Positions 35,544 to 46,122 are shown, counted from the stretch's first letter. The stretch: DNA of 64,000 bases from an uncultured Anaeromyxobacter sp. (GCA_903904005.1 CAIVAR010000170.1:1-64000); one strand, 5' to 3'. Notes: generated from the sequence alone by a model not told the origin. Numbers and translations are program-made.

Positions 35544-35722
35544 CAGGCGGGCCGGGTGGCCCCGGCGCGGGGCGCATCTGAGCGGGCGCCGACCCACGTC
35601 ATCCCGGATCTCGCTGTCCGGCGGCGCCAGTCGGCCGCGGACTCCCGCTCCGCGAAGCCGGCGCCCCCCAGCGACGCGGGCCATCCGGACCCGCCGGCAC
35701 CACGGCAGGACCCGGCGACGCC
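35544..35722 (-). repeat. Island repeat, outer part right of the IS (R2)
   Basis: 179 bp, the complement of 32396-32574 at about 85% identity without gaps. It ends two bases from the stop codon of ptsN. With 34028-34078 it makes up one repeat copy interrupted by the IS. Confidence 0.88.
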
Positions 35723-35724
35723 GC

Positions 35725-36189
35725 CTACGGCCGCGCGTCCTCGTCGACGACCAGTTGACGCATCGCCGCGGCGTCCGGCGCCTCCAGCAGCGCCCTGCGA
35801 AATTCGGGGCGCTTGAGGAGCCGGCTCACGCGGGCCAGCGCCTGCAGGTGCTCGGCCCCGGCGCGCTCCGGGGCGAAGAGGGCCACGAAGATCCGTGTGG
35901 GCTTCCCGTCGTGCGCCCGGAAGTCCACCCCGTCGCGGCTGCGCCCCAGCGCCGCGGCCAGGCCCGGCAGCCCGGGTACCTTGCAGTGGGGCACCGCGAC
36001 GCCGTCACCGACCCCCGTCGACCCCAGCTTCTCCCGGGCCAGGAGACCCGCCGAGAGCGCCGCCGCCTCGACGCCGGTAGCGCCGGCCACCGGCCTCGCC
36101 AGCTCGGCGAGGACCGACGCGACGGTGCCGCCGGAGAGGTCGTCGATCACGCAGTCGGGGCGGAGGATGTCGGCGAGGCGCACCACCAC
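35725..36189 (-). CDS. ptsN: PTS IIA-like nitrogen-regulatory protein
   Basis: A 154-residue cytoplasmic EIIA(Ntr) domain. The phosphorylatable His68 lies in GDGVAVPHCKV, and the family order (LSAGLLAREKLGSTGVGDGVAVPH...THIFVALFAPE-like...HLQALARVSRLL) is normal. It relays phosphate state to potassium, nitrogen or stress control. The start is one of three consecutive GTG codons (36184-36189 and the next one inward). It is the last gene of the rpoN-hpf-ptsN series, a conserved order in many proteobacteria. Confidence 0.9.
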   Translation of the reverse strand: MVVRLADILRPDCVIDDLSGGTVASVLAELARPVAGATGVEAAALSAGLLAREKLGSTGVGDGVAVPHCKVPGLPGLAAALGRSRDGVDFRAHDGKPTRIFVALFAPERAGAEHLQALARVSRLLKRPEFRRALLEAPDAAAMRQLVVDEDARP

Positions 36190-36242
36190 CGGCTAGCATG
36201 GCCGCCCGCGCGATTCAAGGAACGCGGGCGGCCTGCCGGGTC

Positions 36243-36791
36243 CTACGAGGGGCGGGCCTCGATGACGCCCAGCTTCCCGTCGTCGCGCCGGTAGACCACG
36301 TTGATGGCGTGGCTCTTCGTCTCCTGGAAGACGTAGAAGCGGCTGTTCAGGAGGTCCATCTGCACGATGGCCTCGTCGAGCGACATGGGCTTGGCCTGGA
36401 ACTTCGAGGTCGAGACCACGCGGGACGAGGGGGCCTCGGACTGCTCCTCGTGGATCTCGTGGCGGATGTCGACCGGGATCCAGTCCTTGGGGATGAGGGT
36501 CGCCTTGTGGTCGCGGACCCGCTCCTTGTGCTTCTTCAGCTGCCGCTCGATCTTGTCGGCGGCCGCGTCGATCGAGGCGTACATGTCGTCCGACTTGCCC
36601 CGGCCCCGCACCGAGAAGGCCCCGGCCTTCATGGTGATCTCGGCGTGGTGGGAGAGGTTCTCCACGTGGAGCACGACGTGGGCCTCGCCCGGCCGGTCCA
36701 CGAAGCGCTGGATGTGGTCGACCTTCGCCTTCACGTGTTCCTTCAGTGCTTCGGTGGGCTCGAGGTGGCGGAACGTGATGTTCACCTGCAT
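36243..36791 (-). CDS. hpf: Ribosome hibernation promoting factor, long form
   Basis: A 182-residue protein that pairs 70S ribosomes in stationary phase. The N-terminal ribosome-binding domain (MQVNITFRHLEPTEALKEHVKAKVDHIQRF...HHAEITMKAGAF) covers residues 1-100. After a linker, the C-terminal dimerisation domain VVSTSKFQAKPMSLDEAIVQMDLLNSRFYVFQ completes the long type. The start ATG 36791 follows AGGAGG. There is a 146-bp gap to rpoN, long enough for its own promoter; 53 bp separate it from ptsN. Confidence 0.94.
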   Translation of the reverse strand: MQVNITFRHLEPTEALKEHVKAKVDHIQRFVDRPGEAHVVLHVENLSHHAEITMKAGAFSVRGRGKSDDMYASIDAAADKIERQLKKHKERVRDHKATLIPKDWIPVDIRHEIHEEQSEAPSSRVVSTSKFQAKPMSLDEAIVQMDLLNSRFYVFQETKSHAINVVYRRDDGKLGVIEARPS

Positions 36792-36937
36792 CGTGTCCTC
36801 CTGGGTGCGGCGCGGGATGCGAAAATGAATCGGCCGCGGCGCTCCGGAATCCTCCTCGCGGAGGCAACCGGCACGACCACGGCCAACGAACTGCATGTCG
36901 CTCGAAGCGTCACGAGTTCCACCGTCATCATAGCAGA

Positions 36938-38437
36938 TCAGAAGAACTTCTTCCGCTTCGAGCTGGGGAGAATGCCCAGCACTTCTCGATACTTGGCAAC
37001 GGTCCGGCGTGCGATCTCGATGTTCTGCCCCTTCAGGAGTTCCACGATCTTCTGGTCGGAGTGGGGGCGCTTCGGGTCCTCCGCTGCCACGATCTGCTTG
37101 ATGTGGTTCTTCACCGCCTCGCTGGCGATCTCGTCGCCGCCGGTGCGGGCGATGGCCGAGTTGAAGAAGAACTTGAGCTCGTAGATCCCCTGCGGCGTGT
37201 GCACGTACTTGTTGGTGGTGACGCGCGACACCGTCGACTCGTGCATCCCGATGTCCTCGGCCACGTCGCGGAGGATGAGGGGCTTCAGATAGGCGATGCC
37301 CTTGTCGAAGAAGTCCTTCTGGAACTTCACGATCGATTCGGTGACCTTGTAGATGGTGCGCTGCCGCTGGTGGATCGAGCGGATGAGCCACACGGCGCTG
37401 CGCAGCTTGTCCTGGATGTACTCCTTGGCGGCGCCGGCGCTCCCGTTCTTCAGCGCCTGGCGGTACATGCCCGAGATGCGCAGCTTGGACAGGCCGTCGT
37501 CGTTCAGCACCACCACGTAGCGGTCGCCGACCTTCTGCACGTGCACGTCGGGGGTGATGTACTGCGCCTCCTCGCTCGTGTAGGCGCGCCCCGGCTTGGG
37601 CTCGAAGGCAGCGATCACCTTCACCGCCTTCACCACCTGCTCGATGGGGATCTTGAGGTCGCGGGCGATGGCCGCGTAGTTCTTCGACTCGAGGTGCTTC
37701 AGGTGGCGCTCGACGATGGCCACCACCTCGGGCAGGTCGGCGTTCAGGTGGCGGGCCTGGAGCAGCAGGCACTCCCGCAGGTCCCGGGCGGCCACGCCCG
37801 GCGGGTCGAGCGACTGCACCTTCTTCAGGACCTTCTCGGCGAACTCGATGCCCACACCGGCCTCGAAGGCCACGCGGACGAGCGGGTCGCGCACCGCCGA
37901 GTCGTCGTCCTCCCCCTCCACCGCCGGCATGCGGAAGTACCCGTCGGCATCGAGGTTCCCGATGATGAGCATGGCCACCTGCTCCTCCTCGGGCGTGAAG
38001 GCGGAGAGGCGCATCTGCCAGACCAGGTGGTCGCCCAGGTCGCCCTTGCGGGTGAGGCTGGCCTCGTAGCCAGGCAGGTCCTCGTCCCCCAGGTTCTTGT
38101 TGGAGGGGGCGGTGTGGCCCTGCAGCTGGTAGTGCTCGAGGTACTGGTCCCAGTCGATCTCGTTGGACCCTTCCTCGCCCTTCACCTCCTCCGACTTCTC
38201 GGGCTCCTTGGGCGCCGGCTCCAGCCGCTCCAGGCTGGCCTCGGCGGGGCTCGCCCCCTCGGCGCGCTCGTCCTCCTCCGGGGCCTCGTCGAGCAGCGGG
38301 TTCTCGTTGATCTCGGTGCGGATGAGGTCGACCAGCTCGAGGCGGGAGAGCTGGAGGAGCTTGATGGCCTGCTGCAGCTGGGGCGTCATCACCAGCTGCT
38401 GCGTCATCTTGAGGTGCTGGCGCAGCTCGAGACTCAT
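36938..38437 (-). CDS. rpoN: RNA polymerase sigma-54 factor
   Basis: A 499-residue sigma-54. Region I is the Gln/Leu-rich start ([35 protein letters not shown]), followed by an acidic region II (about 50-105). The core-binding domain holds [18 protein letters not shown], the HTH is [21 protein letters not shown], and the RpoN box [10 protein letters not shown] is near residue 475. ATG 38437 overlaps the lptB stop by 4 bp, so rpoN is translationally tied to LPS export. Confidence 0.97.
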   Translation of the reverse strand: MSLELRQHLKMTQQLVMTPQLQQAIKLLQLSRLELVDLIRTEINENPLLDEAPEEDERAEGASPAEASLERLEPAPKEPEKSEEVKGEEGSNEIDWDQYLEHYQLQGHTAPSNKNLGDEDLPGYEASLTRKGDLGDHLVWQMRLSAFTPEEEQVAMLIIGNLDADGYFRMPAVEGEDDDSAVRDPLVRVAFEAGVGIEFAEKVLKKVQSLDPPGVAARDLRECLLLQARHLNADLPEVVAIVERHLKHLESKNYAAIARDLKIPIEQVVKAVKVIAAFEPKPGRAYTSEEAQYITPDVHVQKVGDRYVVVLNDDGLSKLRISGMYRQALKNGSAGAAKEYIQDKLRSAVWLIRSIHQRQRTIYKVTESIVKFQKDFFDKGIAYLKPLILRDVAEDIGMHESTVSRVTTNKYVHTPQGIYELKFFFNSAIARTGGDEIASEAVKNHIKQIVAAEDPKRPHSDQKIVELLKGQNIEIARRTVAKYREVLGILPSSKRKKFF

Positions 38438-39192
38438 GGGCGCACCTCGTGGCGGGGCTCGTCGTCGAGCCGGAACTTCTCCCCCAGGTAGACGGCGCGC
38501 GCGCGCGGGCTCGCGGCGATGTGGGCGGGCGTCCCCTCCTCGAGGATGCACCCGGCGGAGAGGATGTAGGCGCGATCGCAGATGCCGAGCGCCTCGCGCA
38601 CGGCGTGGTCGGTGAGGAGCACGCCGATGCCGCGGGTCCGCAGGGAGCCGATGAGCCGCTGCAGCTCCCCCACGGCGATGGGATCGACCCCGGCGAAGGG
38701 CTCGTCGAAGAGGATGAAGCGCGGGTCGTTGAGCAGGCTGCGCGCCACCTCGGCGCGGCGCCGCTCGCCCCCGGAGAGCTGCTCCCCCAGGCTGGCCTCC
38801 ACGGTGCGCAGGTGGAACTCGTCGAGCAGCTCGTCGGCCCGCCGCTCCCGCTCGACGCGCCCCTTGCCGAGCGCCTCGAGGACGGCGGTGAAGTTCTGAC
38901 GGACGGTGAGCTTGCGGAAGATCGAGGCCTCCTGGGGCAGGTAGCCGACCCCGCGCCGGGCCCGCAGGTGCATGGGCAACCGGGTCAGGTCCTCGTCGCC
39001 GAGCCGCACCGTGCCGGCGTCGGGACGGACGAGCCCCACCACCATGTTGAAGCTGGTGGTCTTGCCGGCCCCGTTCGGGCCGAGGAGCCCCACCACCTCG
39101 CCCGGGGCGACCCGGAAGGAGACCCCGTCGACGACCCGGCGGCTCCGGTAGCTCTTCACGAGCCCCTCCGCCTGAAGGACGCGCGCACTCAC
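38434..39192 (-). CDS. lptB: LPS export ABC transporter ATPase
   Basis: A 252-residue ATPase of the Lpt machine that extracts LPS from the inner membrane. Walker [11 protein letters not shown]-loop [13 protein letters not shown] (the LptB-specific form), signature [15 protein letters not shown], Walker [14 protein letters not shown] and His in LTDHAVRE are all present. It overlaps lptA upstream and rpoN downstream by 4 bp each. The LptF/G permeases are outside this window. Confidence 0.96.
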   Translation of the reverse strand: MSARVLQAEGLVKSYRSRRVVDGVSFRVAPGEVVGLLGPNGAGKTTSFNMVVGLVRPDAGTVRLGDEDLTRLPMHLRARRGVGYLPQEASIFRKLTVRQNFTAVLEALGKGRVERERRADELLDEFHLRTVEASLGEQLSGGERRRAEVARSLLNDPRFILFDEPFAGVDPIAVGELQRLIGSLRTRGIGVLLTDHAVREALGICDRAYILSAGCILEEGTPAHIAASPRARAVYLGEKFRLDDEPRHEVRP

Positions 39193-39656
39193 TTGCCGGG
39201 CTCCTTCCTTCGCGGTCCGGGGAGCTCCTGCCCGGGCTGCGGGACGATGGTTCCCTTGGCCGAGGTCAGCGTGGCCCGGTCCTCGGCGAGGTCGTAGGCG
39301 AGCACGTCGCCCTTCATCACGCTCTCGCCGTCCTGGAGGATCGGGTTGCCGGTGCAGGTGACCCGGGCCGTCTTCTCCTCGTAGATGGCCGTCTCGCAGG
39401 TGACGGTGCGCGGGCCGCGGGTGAGCTTCACGTCGCCCGTGCAGACGGCGCGGCGGATCTTCCCGGCGGCGTCGTTCTCGGCGACGAGCCTGCGGCAGGT
39501 GAGGGTCGCGTCCTCGCGGGTGAGGGTCACGAGCGGCTTCCCCGTGAAGACGACCTTGCCCTCCTTGTAGAGGTACTGGACCTCCTCGGCGACCACCGTC
39601 ACCGGAGGTGAAGGGGGCGCGGCGGCGAGGACCAGGGCGAGGCAGGCGCCGATCAC
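39189..39656 (-). CDS. lptA: LptA/OstA-like LPS bridge protein
   Basis: A 155-residue periplasmic protein with a short signal peptide ([18 protein letters not shown]). The beta-jellyroll repeats of the OstA domain are visible ([60 protein letters not shown]). Three Cys in the domain could form a disulfide. It sits between lptC and lptB with 4-bp overlaps on both sides, the standard lptCAB order. Confidence 0.9.
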   Translation of the reverse strand: MIGACLALVLAAAPPSPPVTVVAEEVQYLYKEGKVVFTGKPLVTLTREDATLTCRRLVAENDAAGKIRRAVCTGDVKLTRGPRTVTCETAIYEEKTARVTCTGNPILQDGESVMKGDVLAYDLAEDRATLTSAKGTIVPQPGQELPGPRRKEPGK

Positions 39657-40222
39657 GGGGCAGCCCCCCCTGCCACCAGGCGGACGCCGCCCCGGATCTC
39701 CACGTTGCCGGAGGTGGGGTCGGCGGTGAAGGCCGGGCCGGCCAGCCGGTAGCCAGGGCCCGTCACCTCGACGGGCTCGTCGCCGCGGACCACGCCGTCG
39801 GCCTCGGCCCAGCGCGCCGAAGGGGTCCGGGCGGTCGCGTCACCGCGGGTGAGAACGACCCCCCCGCGCGCCTTCCAGGTCCGGGTCCCGAGGTCGCCCT
39901 CGAGTTCCGGCGCGGAGACGGCCAGGTCGGGAACGCCGGGGCGGGGCACGGTGGCGTGCGCCCCCGCTGCCACCACCTCCCCGGAGTCCTTCCGGTAGGT
40001 GGCGCGGTCGGCGGTGCCCGAGGCCCGGAGCTCGGGGCCTCTCCAGGCACGGAACGCCACGCGCTCCAGGGTCACCTCGGGCGGCGGGGGTCGGGCGGGG
40101 GGCTCACCCCCGGTGCAGCCGCCGAGGAGGAGAATTGACGCCGAACAAGCGCCCAGGGCCCGCGCCGTGGGGCGCGACCTCGTCCGTTGGTGGCTTTTGG
40201 CACGAAAGTTCAAGTGGCACAA
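39653..40222 (-). CDS. lptC: LptC-like LPS export protein
   Basis: About 189 residues. The N-terminal hydrophobic stretch ends in a lipobox-like LGGC ([12 protein letters not shown]), so this LptC may be a lipoprotein rather than a single-pass membrane protein. The mature part contains a jellyroll ([53 protein letters not shown]) as in LptC/YrbK. Start codons available are TTG 40222 or TTG 40213; there is an in-frame stop just upstream and no ATG or GTG before the signal peptide. It overlaps lptA by 4 bp. Confidence 0.8.
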   Translation of the reverse strand: MCHLNFRAKSHQRTRSRPTARALGACSASILLLGGCTGGEPPARPPPPEVTLERVAFRAWRGPELRASGTADRATYRKDSGEVVAAGAHATVPRPGVPDLAVSAPELEGDLGTRTWKARGGVVLTRGDATARTPSARWAEADGVVRGDEPVEVTGPGYRLAGPAFTADPTSGNVEIRGGVRLVAGGAAP

Positions 40223-40230
40223 CCCTTGCT
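40215..40230 (+). promoter_or_regulatory. Sigma-54 (-24/-12) promoter, pointing against the operon
   Basis: TGGCAC-AACCC-TTGCT, with GG at 40216-40217 and GC at 40228-40229 exactly ten bases apart, is an excellent match to TGGCACN5TTGCW. It is on the plus strand in the 77-bp gap between two minus-strand genes, so a transcript from about 40241 would run antisense through the acyltransferase gene. No plus-strand gene follows. Confidence 0.6.
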
Positions 40231-40299
40231 AAAAGACGATACCCGCTGCGACCCGGAGGCCACAAGATCATTCGGCATCGCCCTTGCGTAGGCTTGAAA

Positions 40300-41229
40300 C
40301 TATCGTGATTCCGGTGGCTTGGTCTTCCAGCGCCGGTGCATCCAGACCCACTGCTCGGGGGCGAGCCGGATCGCCTGCTCCATCCGCGCCGTGCAGTGTG
40401 CCGTGATGCGGAGCGCCTCGGCGTCCTTGTCGGCCGGGACCGGGTCGTAGGAGACCGGCTCCACCTCGAGGACGTAGCCGTCCCCCGCCTTCGGGCCACG
40501 GCGCCTCGACCAGCCCACGAAGACCGGGCAGCCGAACCGGAGCGCGAGGTCGGCGGCGGCGCGCGGGGTCGAGGCCAGGTGGCCGAAGAAGGGCACGAAG
40601 ACGCTCTGCACCTTGGTGTCCTGGTCGATGAGGATCCCGAGCGCCTTGCCGTCCCGCAGGGCCTTGAGGAGCGTCCGGCCGCCACCCGGGTCCTCGCGGA
40701 AGAGGGTCGGCACCCCTCCGCGCTGCCGGAACGCCTCGACCATGTCGTCGAGGCGCCGGTCCCAGCTGCGCGCCGCGATGACGATGGCGGGCACGCCGGC
40801 CCCGACGATGCGCCGGGCGAGCAGCTCCCAGCTGCCCAGGTGACCGGTGACGAAGATGAACCCCTTCCCGGCCTGGCTCGCGCCGCGGAGCATCGCCTCG
40901 CCATCGCCGGCGAAGGCGATGTACCGCCCCAGGTCGCGGTCGAGCCGGGGCATCTGTGCCGCCTCGGCGGCGCCATGGCCGTAGTGCAGGAAGGTCGCGT
41001 GCGCGATGGCGCGCCGCTCCTCCTCGGACTTCTCCGGGAACGCGAAGGCCAGGTGCGCGAGCGCGAGCTCCCGGTCGCGCCGTCCCACCCACCAGGCGAC
41101 CTGGCCGATGAGCCCGCCCGCCGCCCAGACCAGCCGGAACGGCAGGATCGCCCCCAGCCACATGCCGAGCTGGATGGCCCGGATCCGGAGGGTCCGGCGG
41201 GTGCGCTTGGCCCAGGGGACGCCGCTCAC
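40300..41229 (-). CDS. Lipid A-type lauroyl acyltransferase (LpxL/HtrB-like)
   Basis: A 309-residue inner-membrane enzyme that adds a secondary acyl chain to lipid A precursor. One N-terminal helix (AIQLGMWLGAILPFRLVWAAGGLIG) is followed by the HX4E catalytic motif HLGSWE (His130, Glu135) and LGILIDQDTKVQSVFVPFFGHLASTP. The C-terminus WVWMHRRWKTKP is a family hallmark. It overlaps kdsC by 4 bp. A 77-bp gap with an opposing sigma-54 promoter separates it from lptC. Confidence 0.9.
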   Translation of the reverse strand: MSGVPWAKRTRRTLRIRAIQLGMWLGAILPFRLVWAAGGLIGQVAWWVGRRDRELALAHLAFAFPEKSEEERRAIAHATFLHYGHGAAEAAQMPRLDRDLGRYIAFAGDGEAMLRGASQAGKGFIFVTGHLGSWELLARRIVGAGVPAIVIAARSWDRRLDDMVEAFRQRGGVPTLFREDPGGGRTLLKALRDGKALGILIDQDTKVQSVFVPFFGHLASTPRAAADLALRFGCPVFVGWSRRRGPKAGDGYVLEVEPVSYDPVPADKDAEALRITAHCTARMEQAIRLAPEQWVWMHRRWKTKPPESR

Positions 41230-41732
41230 GGCCGGGCCGGCCCCCGCGCCTCGAGGATGAGCTCGCAGAGCTCCCGGACCGCGCCGCGCCCGCCCGGGAA
41301 CCGGGAGACGAAGCGGACCTCCGGGAGCACCGAGGGGAAGGCGTCGGCCGGCGCCGCCGACAGCCCCACCCGGCGAAGGAGCGGGATGTCGTTCACGTCG
41401 TCGCCCATGTAGGCGACCTCGTCGTCGGCGAACCCCAGGTGGGCGAGCGTGGCGTAGCCCACGAGCTTGTCGACCTGCGAGAAGACGAGGTGCTTGAACC
41501 CGAGTTCCTCGAGCCGCCTGCGGGTGGCCCGGCCGGGGCGGCCCGAGATGACGCCGAAGTCGACCTGGTCGCGGAGCCGGACGATGCCGTGGCCGTCGCG
41601 CACGTCGAAGGCCTTGAGCGCCTCCCCCTCCGGCCCGAACCAGATCCGGCCGTCGGTGAGGACACCGTCGACGTCGAGCAGCACGAGCCGGATCCGCGCC
41701 GCGCGCGCGCGCAGGTCGGCGTCGGCGGTCAC
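41226..41732 (-). CDS. kdsC: 3-deoxy-D-manno-octulosonate 8-phosphate phosphatase
   Basis: A 168-residue HAD phosphatase (C0 type) that makes free KDO from KDO-8-phosphate. The nucleophile Asp20 and Asp22 are in LLDVDGVLTDG, motif II is GVISGRPG, and motif IV is VAYMGDDVNDIPLLRRVGLSAAP. The short tetrameric KdsC form lacks a cap domain. The start GTG 41732 overlaps the kdsA stop (GTGA). Confidence 0.95.
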   Translation of the reverse strand: MTADADLRARAARIRLVLLDVDGVLTDGRIWFGPEGEALKAFDVRDGHGIVRLRDQVDFGVISGRPGRATRRRLEELGFKHLVFSQVDKLVGYATLAHLGFADDEVAYMGDDVNDIPLLRRVGLSAAPADAFPSVLPEVRFVSRFPGGRGAVRELCELILEARGPARP

Positions 41733-42556
41733 GGCTGCCCCAGCGCCCGCCGGATGCGCAGCAGGTCGGCGAGGAGCCGGTCGGCCATGTCGAAGTCGAG
41801 CGAGTTGGGGCCGTCCGACTTCGCGACCGACGGGTCCTCGTGGATCTCGGTGAAGAGCGCGTCGATGCCCACCGCCACGGCCGCCCGCGCCAGCGGGGCC
41901 ACGAACTGCCGCTCGCCCCCGGTGACGTCGCCGCCGGCGCCGGGGAGCTGGACCGAATGGGTGGCGTCGAGGCAGACCGGCACCCCCAGCTCGCGCATGA
42001 TCACCAGGCCGCGCATGTCCACCACCAGGTTGCCGTAGCCGAAGGAGGCACCCCGCTCGGTGAGCAGCACGTTCTCGGCCCCGGCCTCGCGGCACTTGGC
42101 CACCGCGTGGCGCATGTCCCTGGGGGCCACGAATTGCCCCTTCTTCACGTTCACGGCCCGTCCGTGCCGGGCGCAGGCCATGACCAGATCGGTCTGGCGG
42201 CACAGGAAGGCCGGCACCTGGAGGACGTCGACCACCCGCCCCACCGGCTCGGCCTGCCAGGTCTCGTGGACGTCGGTGAGGGTGGGAAGCCCGGTCTCCG
42301 CCTTGACCTTCTCGAAGACGGCGAGCCCGGCCTCGAGCCCGACGCCGCGGAAGCTCTTCCCGGAGGAGCGGTTGGCCTTGTCGAAGCTGGCCTTGAAGAC
42401 CACCGGGATCCCGTGCCGGGCCGCCAGTTCCTTCACGCGCCGCGCGTGCGAGAGGGCCTGGGCCTCGCTCTCGATGACGCACGGGCCCGCGATGAGCAGG
42501 AGCGGATGGCCGTCTCCGACGTCGTGCCCGCCGATGCGGGCTCGAACCTTCTCCAT
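41729..42556 (-). CDS. kdsA: 3-deoxy-8-phosphooctulonate synthase (KDO-8-P synthase)
   Basis: Condenses PEP with arabinose-5-phosphate in the KDO branch of LPS synthesis. 275 residues with IAGPCVIESE (Cys26), SFDKANRSSGKSFRG and DATHSVQLPG. The Cys in the first motif, instead of the Asn of E. coli KdsA, places it in the metal-dependent class II. It lies between pyrG and kdsC in the same transcript, 50 bp after pyrG. Confidence 0.96.
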   Translation of the reverse strand: MEKVRARIGGHDVGDGHPLLLIAGPCVIESEAQALSHARRVKELAARHGIPVVFKASFDKANRSSGKSFRGVGLEAGLAVFEKVKAETGLPTLTDVHETWQAEPVGRVVDVLQVPAFLCRQTDLVMACARHGRAVNVKKGQFVAPRDMRHAVAKCREAGAENVLLTERGASFGYGNLVVDMRGLVIMRELGVPVCLDATHSVQLPGAGGDVTGGERQFVAPLARAAVAVGIDALFTEIHEDPSVAKSDGPNSLDFDMADRLLADLLRIRRALGQP

Positions 42557-42606
42557 GGGGCCTCCTCGGCGCCGGCACCGGCGGGACCCTCCGGCCCCAC
42601 CGGCGG

Positions 42607-44292
<1,686 letters not shown>

Positions 44293-45024
44293 CTATCGTC
44301 CCGCTGCCACCATCGCGCGGGCCCGCTCCAGATCCTGCTCGGTGTCCACGCCGAATCCGCTGTAGGTCGTGTCGACGACCCGGATCCGGAATCCGTGCTC
44401 CAGCGCCCGCAGCTGCTCGAGCCGCTCCTCCCGCTCCAGCCGCCCCGGCTCGAGCGCCGCGAAGCGCTCCAGGAAGGCGGGGGTGTAGGCGTACATCCCC
44501 ACGTGGGCCCGGGCCAGCGGCGAGGGCCCCGCCTCGCGGCGCGCCGGGATGGGGGCGCGGGAGAAGTAGAGGGCGTTGCCGTGGCGGTCGGTGACCACCT
44601 TGACCACCTCGGGGCGCTCCCACTCCCCGTCCACGAGCGGCCGGGCCATGGTGGCCATCTCGGAGGTTCCCTCGTCCATGGCGTGGATGAGGGCCTCCAC
44701 GGCCGCCGGCTCGATGAGCGGCTCGTCGCCCTGGAGGTTCACCACCATGGTGGGGCGGGGCAGCATGGCCCGGGCGGCCATGGCCACCCGGTCGGTGCCG
44801 GTCTCGGCGGGCCCGGTCACGAAGACCTCGGCGCCGGCCGCGCGGGCGGCGGCGGCGATCCGCTGGTCGTCGGTCGCCACCACGAGCACGTCGATGCCCC
44901 GCGCAGCCCGTGCGCGCTCCACCACGTGGGCGACCAGGGGTTTTCCATGGATGTCAGCGAGGGGCTTCCCGGGAAGGCGACTTGCCCCGAACCGTGCGGG
45001 GATGATGATCGCGACGCGCCTCAC
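44293..45024 (-). CDS. kdsB: CMP-KDO synthetase (3-deoxy-manno-octulosonate cytidylyltransferase)
   Basis: A 243-residue nucleotidyltransferase that couples KDO to CMP. The P-loop-like IIIPARFGASRLPGKPLADI, VVATDDQRI, NLQGDEPLI and the C-terminal DTTYSGFGVDTEQDLERA are all canonical. The start GTG 45024 has no ribosome site and lies only 5 or so bases from the predicted transcription start, so it may be translated from a leaderless mRNA. It is the first gene of the LPS-rpoN operon. Confidence 0.96.
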   Translation of the reverse strand: MRRVAIIIPARFGASRLPGKPLADIHGKPLVAHVVERARAARGIDVLVVATDDQRIAAAARAAGAEVFVTGPAETGTDRVAMAARAMLPRPTMVVNLQGDEPLIEPAAVEALIHAMDEGTSEMATMARPLVDGEWERPEVVKVVTDRHGNALYFSRAPIPARREAGPSPLARAHVGMYAYTPAFLERFAALEPGRLEREERLEQLRALEHGFRIRVVDTTYSGFGVDTEQDLERARAMVAAGR

Positions 45025-45035
45025 GCCGGGAACCG

Positions 45036-45064
45036 GTTGTATGCGTCGCGGTCGCGATGGTCAA
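45036..45064 (-). promoter_or_regulatory. Sigma-70 promoter for kdsB
   Basis: On the minus strand TTGACC (45059-45064), a 17-base spacer and TACAAC (45036-45041). The start would be near 45029, about five bases before the kdsB GTG. Confidence 0.6.
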
Positions 45065-45165
45065 CGACCTCGTCTGGAAAAGAGAGGGCGGGTCCGGCCG
45101 GACACAGAAGGCCCGCAATGACGGGCACTTCCCCGTACCTCCCGGGGCCTGTATGTTCCGCCGCC

Positions 45166-46122
45166 ATGCCGGTCGTCCGGGTACCGTTCACCGTCGAGCC
45201 GAACTACGCGGGGTGGCGGCTCGACCGCTACCTCCAGGAGAAGATCCGGCGCCTCTCCCGGGAGCGCATCCAGCGGCTCATCGCGACCCGCATCGAGCAC
45301 GAGGGGACGTCGCGCCTGAAGCCGGCCACCCGGGTCACCGCGGGCATGCGCTTCGCGATCCTCAAGGACGCGGACCCCGAGCCGGAGACGCCGATGGCGT
45401 TCGGGGTGATCTTCGACGACGCGCGCCTGCTGGTCGTCGACAAGCCGTCCGGCCTCCCGGTCCACCCGACTGCCCGCTACGCCGAGCACACCTTCACCGC
45501 GCTCGCCAAGGCGGCCTACCCGGCCCGCAAGGTCGACCCGGCCCACCGGCTCGACCGGGAGACCTCCGGGCTCATGGCCTGCGGCTGCGCCCCGAAGTTC
45601 ACCCGGGCCCTGAAGGCCTCCTTCGCGGCCGGCCGGGTCGAGAAGACCTACCTGGCCCTCGTGCAGGGCGACCCCGCCCTGGACCGCTTCGAGGTGGAGG
45701 CGCCGCTGGCGCTCACCGGGTCGAGCGGGGTGAAGGTCCGCATGCACGTCGCCGAGGGCGGCCTCCCCTCGCGCACCGGCTTCGAGGTCCTGGGGCGCCG
45801 CCGTGCCGCCGACGGCGTCCCGGTGGCCCTGGTGGCCTGCCACCCCCGCACCGGCCGGCAGCACCAGATCCGCGCCCACCTGCACCACGCCGGCCTGCAC
45901 CTGGTGGGGGACAAGATCTACGGCCCGGACGAGATGATCTTCGACCGATTCACGAAACGTGAAATGAGCGACGCGGACCACGCCCTGCTCCGCCTGCCCC
46001 GCCATGCGCTGCACGCCTGGCGCCTCGCGCTGCCCCATCCCGAGACCGGGGAGCGGCTCGAACTCGAGGGGCCGCTGGCGCCGGATCTCCAGGCGTTCTG
46101 GGACGGTTGCTCCTCCGGGTAG
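45166..46122 (+). CDS. RluA-family pseudouridine synthase
   Basis: A 318-residue RNA-modifying enzyme. The N-terminal S4 domain (WRLDRYLQEKIRRLSRERIQRLIA) covers about 17-65, and the catalytic Asp130 is in the RluA/RluD motif HRLDRETSG. HPRTGRQHQIRAHLHHAGLHLVGDKIYG completes the fold. An in-frame ATG at 45118 would add 16 residues that do not belong to the S4 domain, so 45166 is preferred. The exact target uridine in rRNA or tRNA cannot be read from sequence. Divergent from kdsB. Confidence 0.9.
   Translation: MPVVRVPFTVEPNYAGWRLDRYLQEKIRRLSRERIQRLIATRIEHEGTSRLKPATRVTAGMRFAILKDADPEPETPMAFGVIFDDARLLVVDKPSGLPVHPTARYAEHTFTALAKAAYPARKVDPAHRLDRETSGLMACGCAPKFTRALKASFAAGRVEKTYLALVQGDPALDRFEVEAPLALTGSSGVKVRMHVAEGGLPSRTGFEVLGRRRAADGVPVALVACHPRTGRQHQIRAHLHHAGLHLVGDKIYGPDEMIFDRFTKREMSDADHALLRLPRHALHAWRLALPHPETGERLELEGPLAPDLQAFWDGCSSG

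Noticed and set aside
36792-36937. A possible sigma-54 promoter before hpf (TGGCCG...GTGC with GG-N10-GC spacing).
   Set aside because: Only the GG and GC dinucleotides and a few other bases match; too weak in DNA of this composition.
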